Assembly (NCBI GenBank): GCA_934153805.1
Contig: CAKPFO010000043.1
Span: 1-12,735, forward strand
DNA length: 12,735 bases
Origin: an uncultured Clostridia bacterium
Lineage (GTDB): Bacteria; Bacillota; Clostridia; TANB77; CAG-508
Direction of reading: 5' to 3'
A program made the position numbers and the translations under genes. Shown in pieces: positions 1 to 6,290 of this stretch (the stretch's first letter is position 1; the number at the start of each line of letters is the position of its first letter). Under the pieces are notes generated by a model, which made no database searches, was not told the origin of the DNA, and saw only the letters and a list, made by a program, of their open reading frames with translations.

Positions 1-33
1 CGATATTATTATATTAAAAATACGGAGGATATT

Positions 34-744
34 ATGGAAGGAAGAATTCACTCATTTGAGAGTTTAGGAGCAGTCGACGGTCCGGGGGTTCGATTCGTAG
101 TCTTTATGCAAGGTTGTAGTTTGCAGTGTAAGTATTGTCAAAACAGAGATACTTGGAATATTCATGGTGGCACTACTTATTCTGTGCAAGAAATCGTAGA
201 AAAAATTTTAAGATATAAGAATTATATTATGCCTAATGGTGGTGTTACTATAAGTGGTGGAGAACCTTTGCTACAAGCTAGATTTTTAATCCAACTTTTT
301 ACGGAGTTAAAAAAGCATAATATTCATACTTGTATAGATACTTCTGGAATGGTAGCTTTGACAGAAGAAATAAAAGAACTAATTAATTTAACAGATTTGT
401 TTTTATTAGATATAAAGTGTATAAATGATGAGAAATGCACTTCTTTAACTGGATTTTCTAACAAAAAAGAACTAGCCTTTGCTGAATATTTAAGTAGTAT
501 TGAAAAACCTATGTGGATTAGACAAGTTCTTGTTCCTGGGTTTACAGATGATGAAAAGGATTTAATTAAGTTAAGAGAATTTATTTCTACATTAAAATCT
601 GTAGAGAAAATAGAAATTCTTCCATATCATGACCTTGGTAAATTTAAGTGGGAACAACTTGGTTGCAAATATGAATTAGACGGCTATAGAACTGCAAATG
701 ATAATGATGTAAAAAGAGCTAAAGAATTATTAGGAATATCTTAA
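34..744 (+). CDS. pflA: Pyruvate formate-lyase activating enzyme (radical SAM)
   Basis: A 236-residue radical-SAM enzyme that uses S-adenosylmethionine and a [4Fe-4S] cluster to install the glycyl radical on pyruvate formate-lyase in the cytosol, which allows anaerobic cleavage of pyruvate to acetyl-CoA and formate. Seen: the CxxxCxxC cluster motif at Cys28, Cys32 and Cys35 inside the family's VFMQGCSLQCKYC block; the N-terminal DGPGVR segment; the GGE SAM-binding motif at residues 75-77; and a conserved LLDIK segment near residue 124. Length is normal for PflA. The ATG is preceded by CGGAGGA at 23-29, good spacing. The frame stays open upstream to base 1, but the ribosome site and the family N-terminus fix this start. 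The gene usually follows pflB, which would lie just left of the window. The terminator at 820-857 follows. Identification is secure; PflA is favoured over other glycyl-radical activases because the protein is short and has no ferredoxin insert. Confidence 0.95.
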   Translation: MEGRIHSFESLGAVDGPGVRFVVFMQGCSLQCKYCQNRDTWNIHGGTTYSVQEIVEKILRYKNYIMPNGGVTISGGEPLLQARFLIQLFTELKKHNIHTCIDTSGMVALTEEIKELINLTDLFLLDIKCINDEKCTSLTGFSNKKELAFAEYLSSIEKPMWIRQVLVPGFTDDEKDLIKLREFISTLKSVEKIEILPYHDLGKFKWEQLGCKYELDGYRTANDNDVKRAKELLGIS

Positions 745-819
745 GAGAATGTAAAAAATTTTTTGCTCAATATTTAGCAACTCTTTTTCTTTTGTTTAAT
801 ATTTGAAAATCTTTTATAC

Positions 820-857
820 AAAAAATGAAACCATTATTAAATGGTTTCATTTTTTTT
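820..857. terminator. Bidirectional rho-independent terminator between pflA and the GNAT-like gene
   Basis: An 11-bp perfect stem (825-835 with 840-850, ATGAAACCATT / AATGGTTTCAT) has a 4-base loop. It is flanked by six A's on the left and seven T's (851-857) on the right, so it can terminate transcription from either side. It lies between the convergent pflA (ends 744) and the minus-strand gene ending at 860. Confidence 0.9.
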
Positions 858-859
858 GA

Positions 860-1285
860 TTATCCAACTTTTCTTCCTGCAATTTGATGTTTTCTTCCCA
901 GCCCTGAAATATTACCCATTCCATTACGTACTACGAAATATATATTGTCATAGAAGTAATCTCTCCGCACTAATTGTAGAAAAAGGGCTTTTACCCTTTG
1001 CTCCAAACTTGTGTCAGTTGCATTTGGCACATCAACCTGTACCATTGCATCTGTTGAAACATCCTCAAATCCTCTTGTTGCTATGCCTCCTATTATTTTA
1101 CCATTCTCTAATACGGTAAAATTTAAATCTGGGTCATCAGCTTGTTGGCTTTTAAGCACTTCTTTAGTTCTTAAGACCAACCGCTTTTGCAGTTCTTTTG
1201 AATAATTAAATTTTGCAATATAAGCAGATACATCTGCTATTTGCATTGTCCGAATCATTAAGTTACCTTCTGTAATACTAAACAT
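860..1285 (-). CDS. Hypothetical protein, possible GNAT-like fold
   Basis: A 141-residue soluble protein of unproven function. Residues 10-22 (MIRTMQIADVSAY) and the later NFTVLENGKIIGGIA stretch (about 56-70) resemble the N-terminal helix and the beta2-beta3 hairpin of GCN5-type N-acetyltransferases. The classical acetyl-CoA pyrophosphate loop (R/QxxGxG/A) is not clear, so catalysis cannot be claimed. The C-terminus is basic and glycine-rich (NISGLGRKHQIAGRKVG), which is unusual for a GNAT. ATG at 1285 is preceded by AGGAGG with about 8 bases spacing, which decides the start over Met10. An extended -10 element at 1317-1325 gives it its own promoter. It converges on pflA. No membrane segment or signal peptide is seen. 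Confidence 0.55.
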   Translation of the reverse strand: MFSITEGNLMIRTMQIADVSAYIAKFNYSKELQKRLVLRTKEVLKSQQADDPDLNFTVLENGKIIGGIATRGFEDVSTDAMVQVDVPNATDTSLEQRVKALFLQLVRRDYFYDNIYFVVRNGMGNISGLGRKHQIAGRKVG

Positions 1286-1316
1286 AAGTATTCCTCCTAA
1301 AGTATATTATGTAACT

Positions 1317-1325
1317 ATTATACCA
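1317..1325 (-). promoter_or_regulatory. Extended -10 promoter of the GNAT-like gene
   Basis: On the minus strand the sequence reads TGGTATAAT, a perfect TATAAT with the extended-10 TGn. The -35 at 17 bases (TAGAAA) is poor, which is common for extended -10 promoters. It starts transcription about 30 bases before the AGGAGG site. Confidence 0.6.
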
Positions 1326-1360
1326 TATTTTTCTAGCTTTTTCTACACTTATTGTAAAAT

Positions 1361-2227
1361 TTATACAATTATATCTATTAATATTCCACTAATTACACCA
1401 ATTACGTATAGTAATGTTAATATTTTTAGGTTATCCTTCAAATCTTCATTTACTCTAAATAAAATTAAGATTCCTATTCCTGAACCTACTAATAGTCCTC
1501 CTATCATAGACCCCATAGTTATAACTTGTTTTAAGTATAATTGTGTTAATAATACTGAACCAGCACAATTTGGTATTAAGCCTATTAAGCCTGCAATTAA
1601 AGGTCCTACAACTGGTACATTTATTATTAAATTTGATATGTTTTCTTCTCCAACAAAATGAATAACCGTATTTAGTATAAATGTTATTATTATTATAAAT
1701 AAGAATATATTTAAAGTATGTTTTATAGAAGATTTTATAATTCCTTCATCTTCACAGTGACAATGCTCGTGCTCGCACATATGTCCTATCTCTTCTTGTG
1801 CAGTTTCTTCGTTTTCTTTCTTTTGTTTTTTAGGTAGCTTATGCATTACAAAGTCTATTACAAAACCTGCTATTATTCCTATTGCAAGCTTTATTGCAAG
1901 TATTTTTAGTATAAGTCCTATTGGAGCGTTTTCTGAAATTAGCACTGGTATCATTTCATCTGATGTTGATAAAAATATTGCTATTAATGTTCCTAACGTT
2001 ATTATCCTTCCTGCATATAAATTGGCTGCAGCAGCTGAAAATCCACATTGTGGAAATATTCCTAATATAGCTCCCCATAGAGGTCCTAACTTTCCAGATT
2101 TTTTTATTATTTCTTTTGTCTTGTTTGCTGTTTTATGTTCTAAATATTCCATTATTACATATGTTATAAATAAAAATGGTAAAAGTTTTATACCATCTAT
2201 TATTGTATCTTGTATAATTTCTAACAT
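1361..2227 (-). CDS. Putative heavy-metal/arsenic-type efflux membrane protein (ArsP_2-like, 10TM exporter family)
   Basis: A 288-residue integral membrane protein. It consists of two homologous halves: GILGIFPQCGFSAAAANLY (about 55-71) and GLIGLIPNCAGSVLLTQLY (about 213-231). Each is followed by a similar ITLGT/ITMGS helix, giving an inverted-repeat transporter layout with P-Q/N-C motifs at Cys61 and Cys221. Hydrophobic segments lie near 12-28, 53-70, 76-96, 105-127, 170-190, 206-231, 236-257 and 268-288. A cytosolic-type loop at 131-168 carries His149, Cys151, His153, His155, Cys156, His157 and Cys158, a likely metal-binding patch. Family knowledge: this matches the 'putative 10TM heavy-metal exporter' group, sometimes annotated as arsenic efflux or manganese transporter; the substrate is not established. 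The ribosome site before ATG 2227 is weak (GAAAGAGAG). Its own promoter lies at 2261-2289. No arsR or ars operon is visible. Confidence 0.75.
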   Translation of the reverse strand: MLEIIQDTIIDGIKLLPFLFITYVIMEYLEHKTANKTKEIIKKSGKLGPLWGAILGIFPQCGFSAAAANLYAGRIITLGTLIAIFLSTSDEMIPVLISENAPIGLILKILAIKLAIGIIAGFVIDFVMHKLPKKQKKENEETAQEEIGHMCEHEHCHCEDEGIIKSSIKHTLNIFLFIIIITFILNTVIHFVGEENISNLIINVPVVGPLIAGLIGLIPNCAGSVLLTQLYLKQVITMGSMIGGLLVGSGIGILILFRVNEDLKDNLKILTLLYVIGVISGILIDIIV

Positions 2228-2260
2228 GTTTTTTTCTCTCTTTCTTTTTATTTGTTTCTA

Positions 2261-2289
2261 ATTTTACTATATTTACATATTTTTTTCAA
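2261..2289 (-). promoter_or_regulatory. Sigma-A-type promoter of the exporter gene
   Basis: Minus strand: -35 TTGAAA (2284-2289), 17-base spacer, -10 TAAAAT (2261-2266). It lies just downstream of the ssb terminator, so the exporter is probably transcribed separately from the SSB-like gene. Confidence 0.55.
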
Positions 2290-2350
2290 GAACCATTTTA
2301 TAGTTATCTCGTTACTTAGTTAATTTCTTTTTTATAGTTACTTTTGTTAG

Positions 2351-2382
2351 AAAATATGTAGGTCGAATTAAAAGCCCACATA
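2351..2382 (-). terminator. Probable terminator of the SSB-like gene
   Basis: On the minus strand TATGTGGG pairs with CCTACATA (2375-2382 with 2355-2362; one G-U) around a 12-base loop, followed by TTTT. On the plus strand the G-U becomes an A-C mismatch, so it is oriented for minus-strand transcripts. It lies about 37 bases after the ssb stop. The T-tract is short. Confidence 0.5.
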
Positions 2383-2418
2383 CCAACTTTTGTTAGCACA
2401 TGGACCTTTTTTATTAAT

Positions 2419-3114
2419 CTATATAGCCTCTTTATTTTCTTCTAATTCTGATTCATTCTTTGTTTTGTCTGCTTCATCTATAACTTCTAAACTTGCTATA
2501 GATACTTCATAAGCTACTTTAACTTCTGATGTTCCATCTTCATATTTTTTCTCATATTGTCTTGATTGAACTCTTCCTATTACTCTTACCTCTGTTCCTA
2601 CTGGTACGTTTTCACAGAATCTTGCATTTCTTCCCCATGCTATACATGGAATATAATCTGATTTATTGTATGCTCTATTTACTGCAAGTAATATATCTGC
2701 TATTTCTCTACCAAATGGTGTTTTTCTGTAAATTGGTTTTTTACATATATAACCATCTAATGTTACTTCATTTGATACATTCTCTTTGCTTGGTTTAAAT
2801 TCTTCTTGGTCTTCTGCAAATTTTATTTCTTTTGCAAATACTGTAAGAACTAATCTGTTTCTTTCATTTTCATAACTATTATATGATCTAAATTGTCCTT
2901 CTATTATTACATTCTTTCCTACTGTTAGCTCATCTTCTAATAATAATCTTTCTGATATTGTAATTGGTATTATGTCTGCGTTTCCACTTAAACGTGGTAC
3001 ACTTAAGTCAAATATGTAAAACTTTTCTCCATATATTTCATGGCTAAATGTTTTCTCCTTTGTTACTTTACCAACTAGTACTAATTGGTTATTTTCTGAA
3101 TAATTTGTATCCAA
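2419..3114 (-). CDS. Tandem-OB single-stranded DNA-binding protein
   Basis: A 231-residue protein with two OB-fold units. The first is residues 9-100 (LVLVGKVTKEK ... NVIIEGQFRSYNS ... RLVLTVFAKEIKF); the second is 117-213 (VTLDGYICKKPIYRKTPFGREIADILLAVNR ... DYIPCIAWGRNARF ... VRVIGRVQSRQYEKKYEDG). The second unit has the canonical SSB pattern, including the W160 neighbourhood and G-R-x-Q-S-R. The acidic tail (about 214-231) lacks the DDIPF tip that recruits repair proteins to typical SSBs, so it is probably a specialised paralogue rather than the replicative SSB; normal SSBs have one OB fold and about 150 residues. The start codon is TTG at 3112-3114, supported by GAGGAGG 8 bases upstream. 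Promoter at 3200-3228, terminator at 2351-2382. It may be coupled to the leader ORF at 3117-3161. Confidence 0.85.
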   Translation of the reverse strand: MDTNYSENNQLVLVGKVTKEKTFSHEIYGEKFYIFDLSVPRLSGNADIIPITISERLLLEDELTVGKNVIIEGQFRSYNSYENERNRLVLTVFAKEIKFAEDQEEFKPSKENVSNEVTLDGYICKKPIYRKTPFGREIADILLAVNRAYNKSDYIPCIAWGRNARFCENVPVGTEVRVIGRVQSRQYEKKYEDGTSEVKVAYEVSIASLEVIDEADKTKNESELEENKEAI

Positions 3115-3116
3115 TT

Positions 3117-3161
3117 TTATTTCCTCCTCTTACTTTTGTATCTTAACTGTATTTTATTCAT
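3117..3161 (-). CDS. Possible 14-residue leader ORF before the SSB-like gene
   Basis: ATG at 3159-3161 follows AAAAAAGGAACAAA, a fair ribosome site, and encodes MNKIQLRYKSKRRK. Its stop TAA (3117-3119) lies two bases before the TTG start of the SSB-like protein. The peptide's last codons (AGG AGG AAA) are the Shine-Dalgarno sequence of the downstream gene. This is what a translational-coupling or attenuating upstream ORF looks like. It is short and basic and could be chance; there is no independent evidence of translation. Confidence 0.35.
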   Translation of the reverse strand: MNKIQLRYKSKRRK

Positions 3162-3199
3162 TTTGTTCCTTTTTTAGAATATTTTTCCTTACAAAATCT

Positions 3200-3228
3200 A
3201 TTATACTACGTTTTTTTGATTTTGTCTA
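3200..3228 (-). promoter_or_regulatory. Sigma-A promoter of the SSB-like gene
   Basis: Minus strand: -35 TAGACA (3223-3228), 17-base spacer, perfect -10 TATAAT (3200-3205). It predicts a leader of about 80 bases that contains the possible 14-residue ORF. Confidence 0.7.
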
Positions 3229-3343
3229 CATAAAAAGTTTATTTTTTTGTTTTTTTATTATTTTTTATATTTATAAATATTGCTTGTTTATGATATTTTA
3301 GGCATTTCTAGCACATTTCAAATATATTATTCCATAATTTTTA

Positions 3344-3820
3344 TTAGTTATTTTTATAAATCAATGTAGTTGCAACTACAGCCATTGAAGCATTAATATC
3401 TTGTGTTTCCCCTATTTTTATTTCTTGCATTTCTATTTTTTGATCATATATATTGCTTATAGTTCTTTGCAAACAAATTAAACTGCTTTCATCTGTTACA
3501 GAAGAAGCTGTTATCGTTGCCTTTGAGTTAAAGCCATATGTTATGACTATTAGTTCTAAATCTTCTAATATACTTAAATTTTTTATTATATCTGTGTTTA
3601 TCACTACATACTTTGCATCTACTAAAATCTTTTTTAGTATTTCTAAATTTTTAAATTTTCTATCTATTATAACTGTTTCAAATTTTACATTTTTAATGTT
3701 TTCTATATTTTTTTCCTTAATGTTTAAAACTGAACTTTCTTTTAGTTTTAATTCACTTATTAATCCTTTTCTTATAATGTTTTCTCTCTTTTCATCTGTT
3801 ATAATCCCTATAAATGGCAT
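3344..3820 (-). CDS. Conserved hypothetical protein (158 residues)
   Basis: I do not recognise a named family with confidence. The protein is soluble, with alternating beta/alpha predicted structure: MPFIGIITDE, KFETVIIDRKF, AKYVVINTD, LELIVITYGFNSKATITASSV, and SMAVVATTLIY at the C-terminus. The TYGFNSKATITASS stretch followed by a QxxI/LQEI segment vaguely recalls the nucleotide-handling parts of Mur ligases, but the P-loop GTxGK motif is absent, so no ligase activity is proposed. Start ATG 3820 has GGAAGG about 11 bases upstream. It follows the deacetylase after 46 bases with no terminator between, so the two are probably co-transcribed, which hints at a wall- or sporulation-related role. 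No recognisable terminator follows it. Confidence 0.6.
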   Translation of the reverse strand: MPFIGIITDEKRENIIRKGLISELKLKESSVLNIKEKNIENIKNVKFETVIIDRKFKNLEILKKILVDAKYVVINTDIIKNLSILEDLELIVITYGFNSKATITASSVTDESSLICLQRTISNIYDQKIEMQEIKIGETQDINASMAVVATTLIYKNN

Positions 3821-3866
3821 ATACCCAACTTCCTTCCATTTAAGTATATACCTATTATTTCCATTT

Positions 3867-4646
3867 TTATTTTTTATATTCAGTACTTAGCCTTTGTGTC
3901 CCATTTACATCTATATAATAATTTTCTTTATATATTAAATCCGAAACAGTTACTATCTTATATCCTTTTTTATTTATATTCTTTATTAACATATCCAAGC
4001 TGTCTGCTGTATGCTTTGTTCCGTTATGACTTAAAATTATACTTCCTGAGGATATTTTACTTTCTAATCTTTTCCACATTTCTTCCCCAGTAAGGCCTGA
4101 ATAATCTAATGTATCTAAATTCCATTGAATAGTTGTATGATTTTGCGATTTTGCAGCGTTTATTACTGTATCGTTGTATTCTCCATATGGTCCTCTGTAC
4201 AAAGTTGTCTTTTTACCGGTAATTGCTTCTATTTTTTCACTACATTTTACTATCTCTTCTCTATTTTGCTCTAAGTTTAAATTATTTACATGTTTATGCA
4301 TATCAGAATGATTAGCTATTTCATGCCCTGCTTGTGATATTTTCTTTACCGCTTCTGGATATTTATCTACCCACTGTCCTACCATAAAAAATGTAATATG
4401 GACATTATTTTTTTCTAATGTTTCCAAAATACTATCTATATCATCAGCATTCCATGCACAGTTCATCGTAAATGCTACCTTTTTTTCTTGTGTTGCTACA
4501 TTATAAATTGGTAATTCTTTTGTTGATGCTGCTGTTTCTAAAGTCTTATTATTAGTCAGCATAAAGGCCATTGAAAATAGAATTAAAACTGTACTTAATG
4601 ATATAAGGTACGAATTTATTTTTTCTTTGTTAAATACTATAAACAT
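3867..4646 (-). CDS. Membrane-anchored polysaccharide deacetylase (NodB domain, altered motif 1)
   Basis: A 259-residue protein with an N-terminal membrane anchor or uncleaved signal (about 12-31) followed by a NodB-homology domain (about 55-245), as in PdaA/PdaB-type peptidoglycan or N-acetylglucosamine deacetylases of the cell surface or spore cortex. Seen: motif 2 NHSDMH with metal ligands His113 and His117; motif 3 RGPYGEY (Arg151); motif 4 WNLDTLDY (about 175-182); motif 5 LSHNG (His207). Motif 1, usually TFDD or TFDxxW, reads TMNCAWNADD: Asn62 stands where the catalytic-base Asp is expected, though Asp68/Asp69 follow. Activity is therefore uncertain. Start ATG 4646 is preceded by AAGGAGG. 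The murI terminator lies only 33 bases upstream, so its own promoter must overlap that region or it depends on readthrough. Probably co-transcribed with the 158-residue gene. Confidence 0.85.
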   Translation of the reverse strand: MFIVFNKEKINSYLISLSTVLILFSMAFMLTNNKTLETAASTKELPIYNVATQEKKVAFTMNCAWNADDIDSILETLEKNNVHITFFMVGQWVDKYPEAVKKISQAGHEIANHSDMHKHVNNLNLEQNREEIVKCSEKIEAITGKKTTLYRGPYGEYNDTVINAAKSQNHTTIQWNLDTLDYSGLTGEEMWKRLESKISSGSIILSHNGTKHTADSLDMLIKNINKKGYKIVTVSDLIYKENYYIDVNGTQRLSTEYKK

Positions 4647-4677
4647 AAAAAACCTCCTTAAGATTTTATAACAATAT

Positions 4678-4728
4678 AAAAATCTCCCAATATAAGCTAC
4701 TTCATTTTATGCTTATATTGAAAGATTT
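4678..4728 (-). terminator. Terminator of murI
   Basis: An 18-bp stem (4711-4728 with 4680-4697) has a 13-base loop. On the minus strand all 18 positions pair (two are G-U); on the plus strand those two are A-C mismatches. It is followed by TTTTT on the minus strand. It lies 22 bases after the murI stop codon. Confidence 0.8.
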
Positions 4729-4749
4729 ATGTTTTTTATTCTATTCATT

Positions 4750-5535
4750 TTAGCACTCATTTACTTTTATATTTTCATTTTCTAAAAGCTTGCTTGCCAC
4801 ATTAATAAAATTCGTTTCTGTATCTGTTAAATATATTTTATAATTTCCATGATTATTGACATCATTTTGCATATCAGATGATGCTAGAATTTCTTTTAAA
4901 TCTTTACTTACCATTTCTCCAGTATTAATTATTTCTACATTTTCGCCTAATTCTTCTACTATTATCTTCTTAAATAGAGGATAATGTGTGCATCCTAAAA
5001 CTAGACAATCTACATCTTTTACATCTTTTAAGTACTCTCTTATAGTAAGTTTTGCAATTTCATTATCTGTCCATCCTTCTTCTGCCATTGGCGCTAAAAG
5101 TGGACATGCTCTATTTTTAATCTTAGCTTTTGGGATTTGCTTTAATATATTTGTCTGCCATCCTTTGCTTCTTATAGTTCCAGAAGTTGCTATTATCCCT
5201 ATCTTTCTTAAGCTTTCTTTTTCTTTTATATATTTTACGGTTGGGTCTATAATTCCTATAATTGGTATTCTATATATCTTTTTCATTTCCGCTAAAGCTT
5301 GACTCGTAGCTGTTCCACAAGCTATAATTATTGCTTTTACATTTTTACTTATCAAAAAGTCTATTCCATTTTTGGTAAGTTCTATAATTGATTCTTTTGA
5401 TTTACTGCCATATGGAAATCTTTTTGTATCTCCTAAATATATGATATCTTCATTTGGATTACTATTTATTACTTCTTTTAAAACTGTAAGTCCTCCTACT
5501 CCTGAGTCAAACATTCCTATCGGTCTTTTATCCAT
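4750..5535 (-). CDS. murI: Glutamate racemase
   Basis: A 261-residue cytosolic cofactor-independent enzyme that interconverts L- and D-glutamate, supplying D-Glu for the peptidoglycan stem peptide. Seen: the N-terminal IGMFDSGVGGLTVLKE with Asp10-Ser11; GDTKRFPYG at 35-43; first catalytic cysteine Cys73 in IIACGTATS; second catalytic cysteine Cys182 with His184 in VLGCTHYPLF. Length is typical of the Asp/Glu racemase superfamily. Two departures from the textbook sequence: ACGT for the usual ACNT, and GDTKRFPYG for GDTARxPYG; both catalytic cysteines are intact. ATG 5535 is preceded by AAAGGAA at about 10 bases, a modest site. It shares a 163-base divergent region with the plus-strand cysteine-rich gene. 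A terminator at 4678-4728 closes the transcript. Confidence 0.95.
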   Translation of the reverse strand: MDKRPIGMFDSGVGGLTVLKEVINSNPNEDIIYLGDTKRFPYGSKSKESIIELTKNGIDFLISKNVKAIIIACGTATSQALAEMKKIYRIPIIGIIDPTVKYIKEKESLRKIGIIATSGTIRSKGWQTNILKQIPKAKIKNRACPLLAPMAEEGWTDNEIAKLTIREYLKDVKDVDCLVLGCTHYPLFKKIIVEELGENVEIINTGEMVSKDLKEILASSDMQNDVNNHGNYKIYLTDTETNFINVASKLLENENIKVNEC

Positions 5536-5582
5536 GTTTATTACATTCCTTTCTTACGGTTAAATCTTTTTTGATATACCCT

Positions 5583-5588
5583 ATTATA
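5583..5588 (-). promoter_or_regulatory. Candidate -10 of murI
   Basis: A perfect TATAAT lies on the minus strand about 50 bases before the start. The -35 at 17 bases (TAGATT) is weak, so this is a modest call. Confidence 0.4.
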
Positions 5589-5622
5589 GCTTAATTTTCT
5601 TTATAAATCTACAATATTATAC

Positions 5623-5649
5623 ACTTTTTTTATTTTATCTCATACTATA
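5623..5649 (+). promoter_or_regulatory. Candidate sigma-K-type promoter of the cysteine-rich gene
   Basis: CATACTATA (5641-5649) matches the sigma-K -10 pattern CATAnnnTA exactly. The dinucleotide AC at 5623-5624 lies 16 bases upstream, as in sigma-K -35 elements. A sigma-A -10 is not evident in the correct place. Downstream, an imperfect inverted repeat (TATATTAA...TTAATATA, about 5645-5676) falls in the predicted leader. The match is short in AT-rich DNA, so chance is possible. Confidence 0.4.
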
Positions 5650-5698
5650 TATTAAAGCTATATGCTTAATATATAAATTTAGAAGGAGAGATGTTTTT

Positions 5699-6172
5699 AT
5701 GGAATACGATAAGAATGTATGCCCTGTTGTAGATATTGATGGATTTATCGCTTCTGGTAAACAATTTGACCTTGAAATTAGACTTCCAGAAGATAACAGA
5801 AATGTCATTTACGGAGTCGTTAAAGATTGCTATGGTGACCCAGTAAAAGATGCTGTTGTTAAATTAATAGAAGTTGTTTGCGAATGTGGTAAAGACGAAA
5901 GAAGACCTGTTTCTCATACTATTACAGATAAAGATGGAGAATTTGTTTTCGGACCTTTATGTGCTAATAAAGTATATGAAATCCAAATATGGGTTGACCG
6001 AGTAAAACACTGCAAAGTTTGCACAGAATGTAAACGTGAAGGAAAATGCTTAAAAGGCGTAAAGATGGATTGTAAACATGATTGTAAATGTGACAAACCT
6101 TGTGATAAGCCATGCTTAAGAAGTGAAGTATCATCTTCTAGCAGTGATTGCTGTTCTTCATCTGAATGCTAA
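5699..6172 (+). CDS. Cysteine-rich protein with carboxypeptidase-regulatory-like/Ig-type domain; possible spore coat protein
   Basis: A 157-residue protein. Residues about 25-102 form a beta-sandwich of the carboxypeptidase-regulatory/SpaA-like kind: VIYGVVKDCYGDPVKDAVVKL, then TITDKDGEFVFGPL and YEIQIWVD. The remainder is a cysteine- and lysine-rich tail, with CxxCxxC at 105/108/111, a KxDC/KHDCKCDKPC repeat, and finally a serine run ending in DCC...EC. There are 17 cysteines in all (8, 44, 61, 63, 88, 105, 108, 111, 117, 125, 129, 131, 135, 139, 151, 152, 157). No signal peptide or sortase motif is present, so it is made and kept in the cytosol or mother cell. That, the cysteine cross-linking potential and the sigma-K-like promoter suggest a spore coat or exosporium component (inference). 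Metal binding is the alternative. Start ATG has AGAAGGAGAG upstream. The terminator at 6236-6290 follows. Confidence 0.75.
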   Translation: MEYDKNVCPVVDIDGFIASGKQFDLEIRLPEDNRNVIYGVVKDCYGDPVKDAVVKLIEVVCECGKDERRPVSHTITDKDGEFVFGPLCANKVYEIQIWVDRVKHCKVCTECKREGKCLKGVKMDCKHDCKCDKPCDKPCLRSEVSSSSSDCCSSSEC

Positions 6173-6235
6173 TAAATTAATTTTATAACTATTATTTTGT
6201 TCTGAACCTATAGTTTGTTAAGTTTTCAAATATGT

Positions 6236-6290
6236 AACAAGAATTGCCGATGAAAATTTAAAATAATTTTCCCGGCAATTCTTGTTTTTA
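6236..6290. terminator. Terminator between the cysteine-rich gene and uppP
   Basis: A perfect 14-bp stem (6236-6249 with 6273-6286, AACAAGAATTGCCG / CGGCAATTCTTGTT) is extended inside by GAAAATT / AATTTTC. A TTTTT tract follows on the plus strand. It separates the convergent cysteine-rich gene and uppP (ends 6288). The stem overlaps the region of the uppP stop only at its edge. Confidence 0.85.

Noticed and set aside
1..33. pflA frame open up to base 1
   Set aside because: CGGAGGA plus the family's N-terminus fix the ATG at 34; the opening is short-range chance.
2297..2396. Direct repeats (TTTTATAGTTA twice, ACTTTTGTTAG twice)
   Set aside because: Short, AT-rich and unevenly spaced; not distinguishable from chance, and not CRISPR-like.
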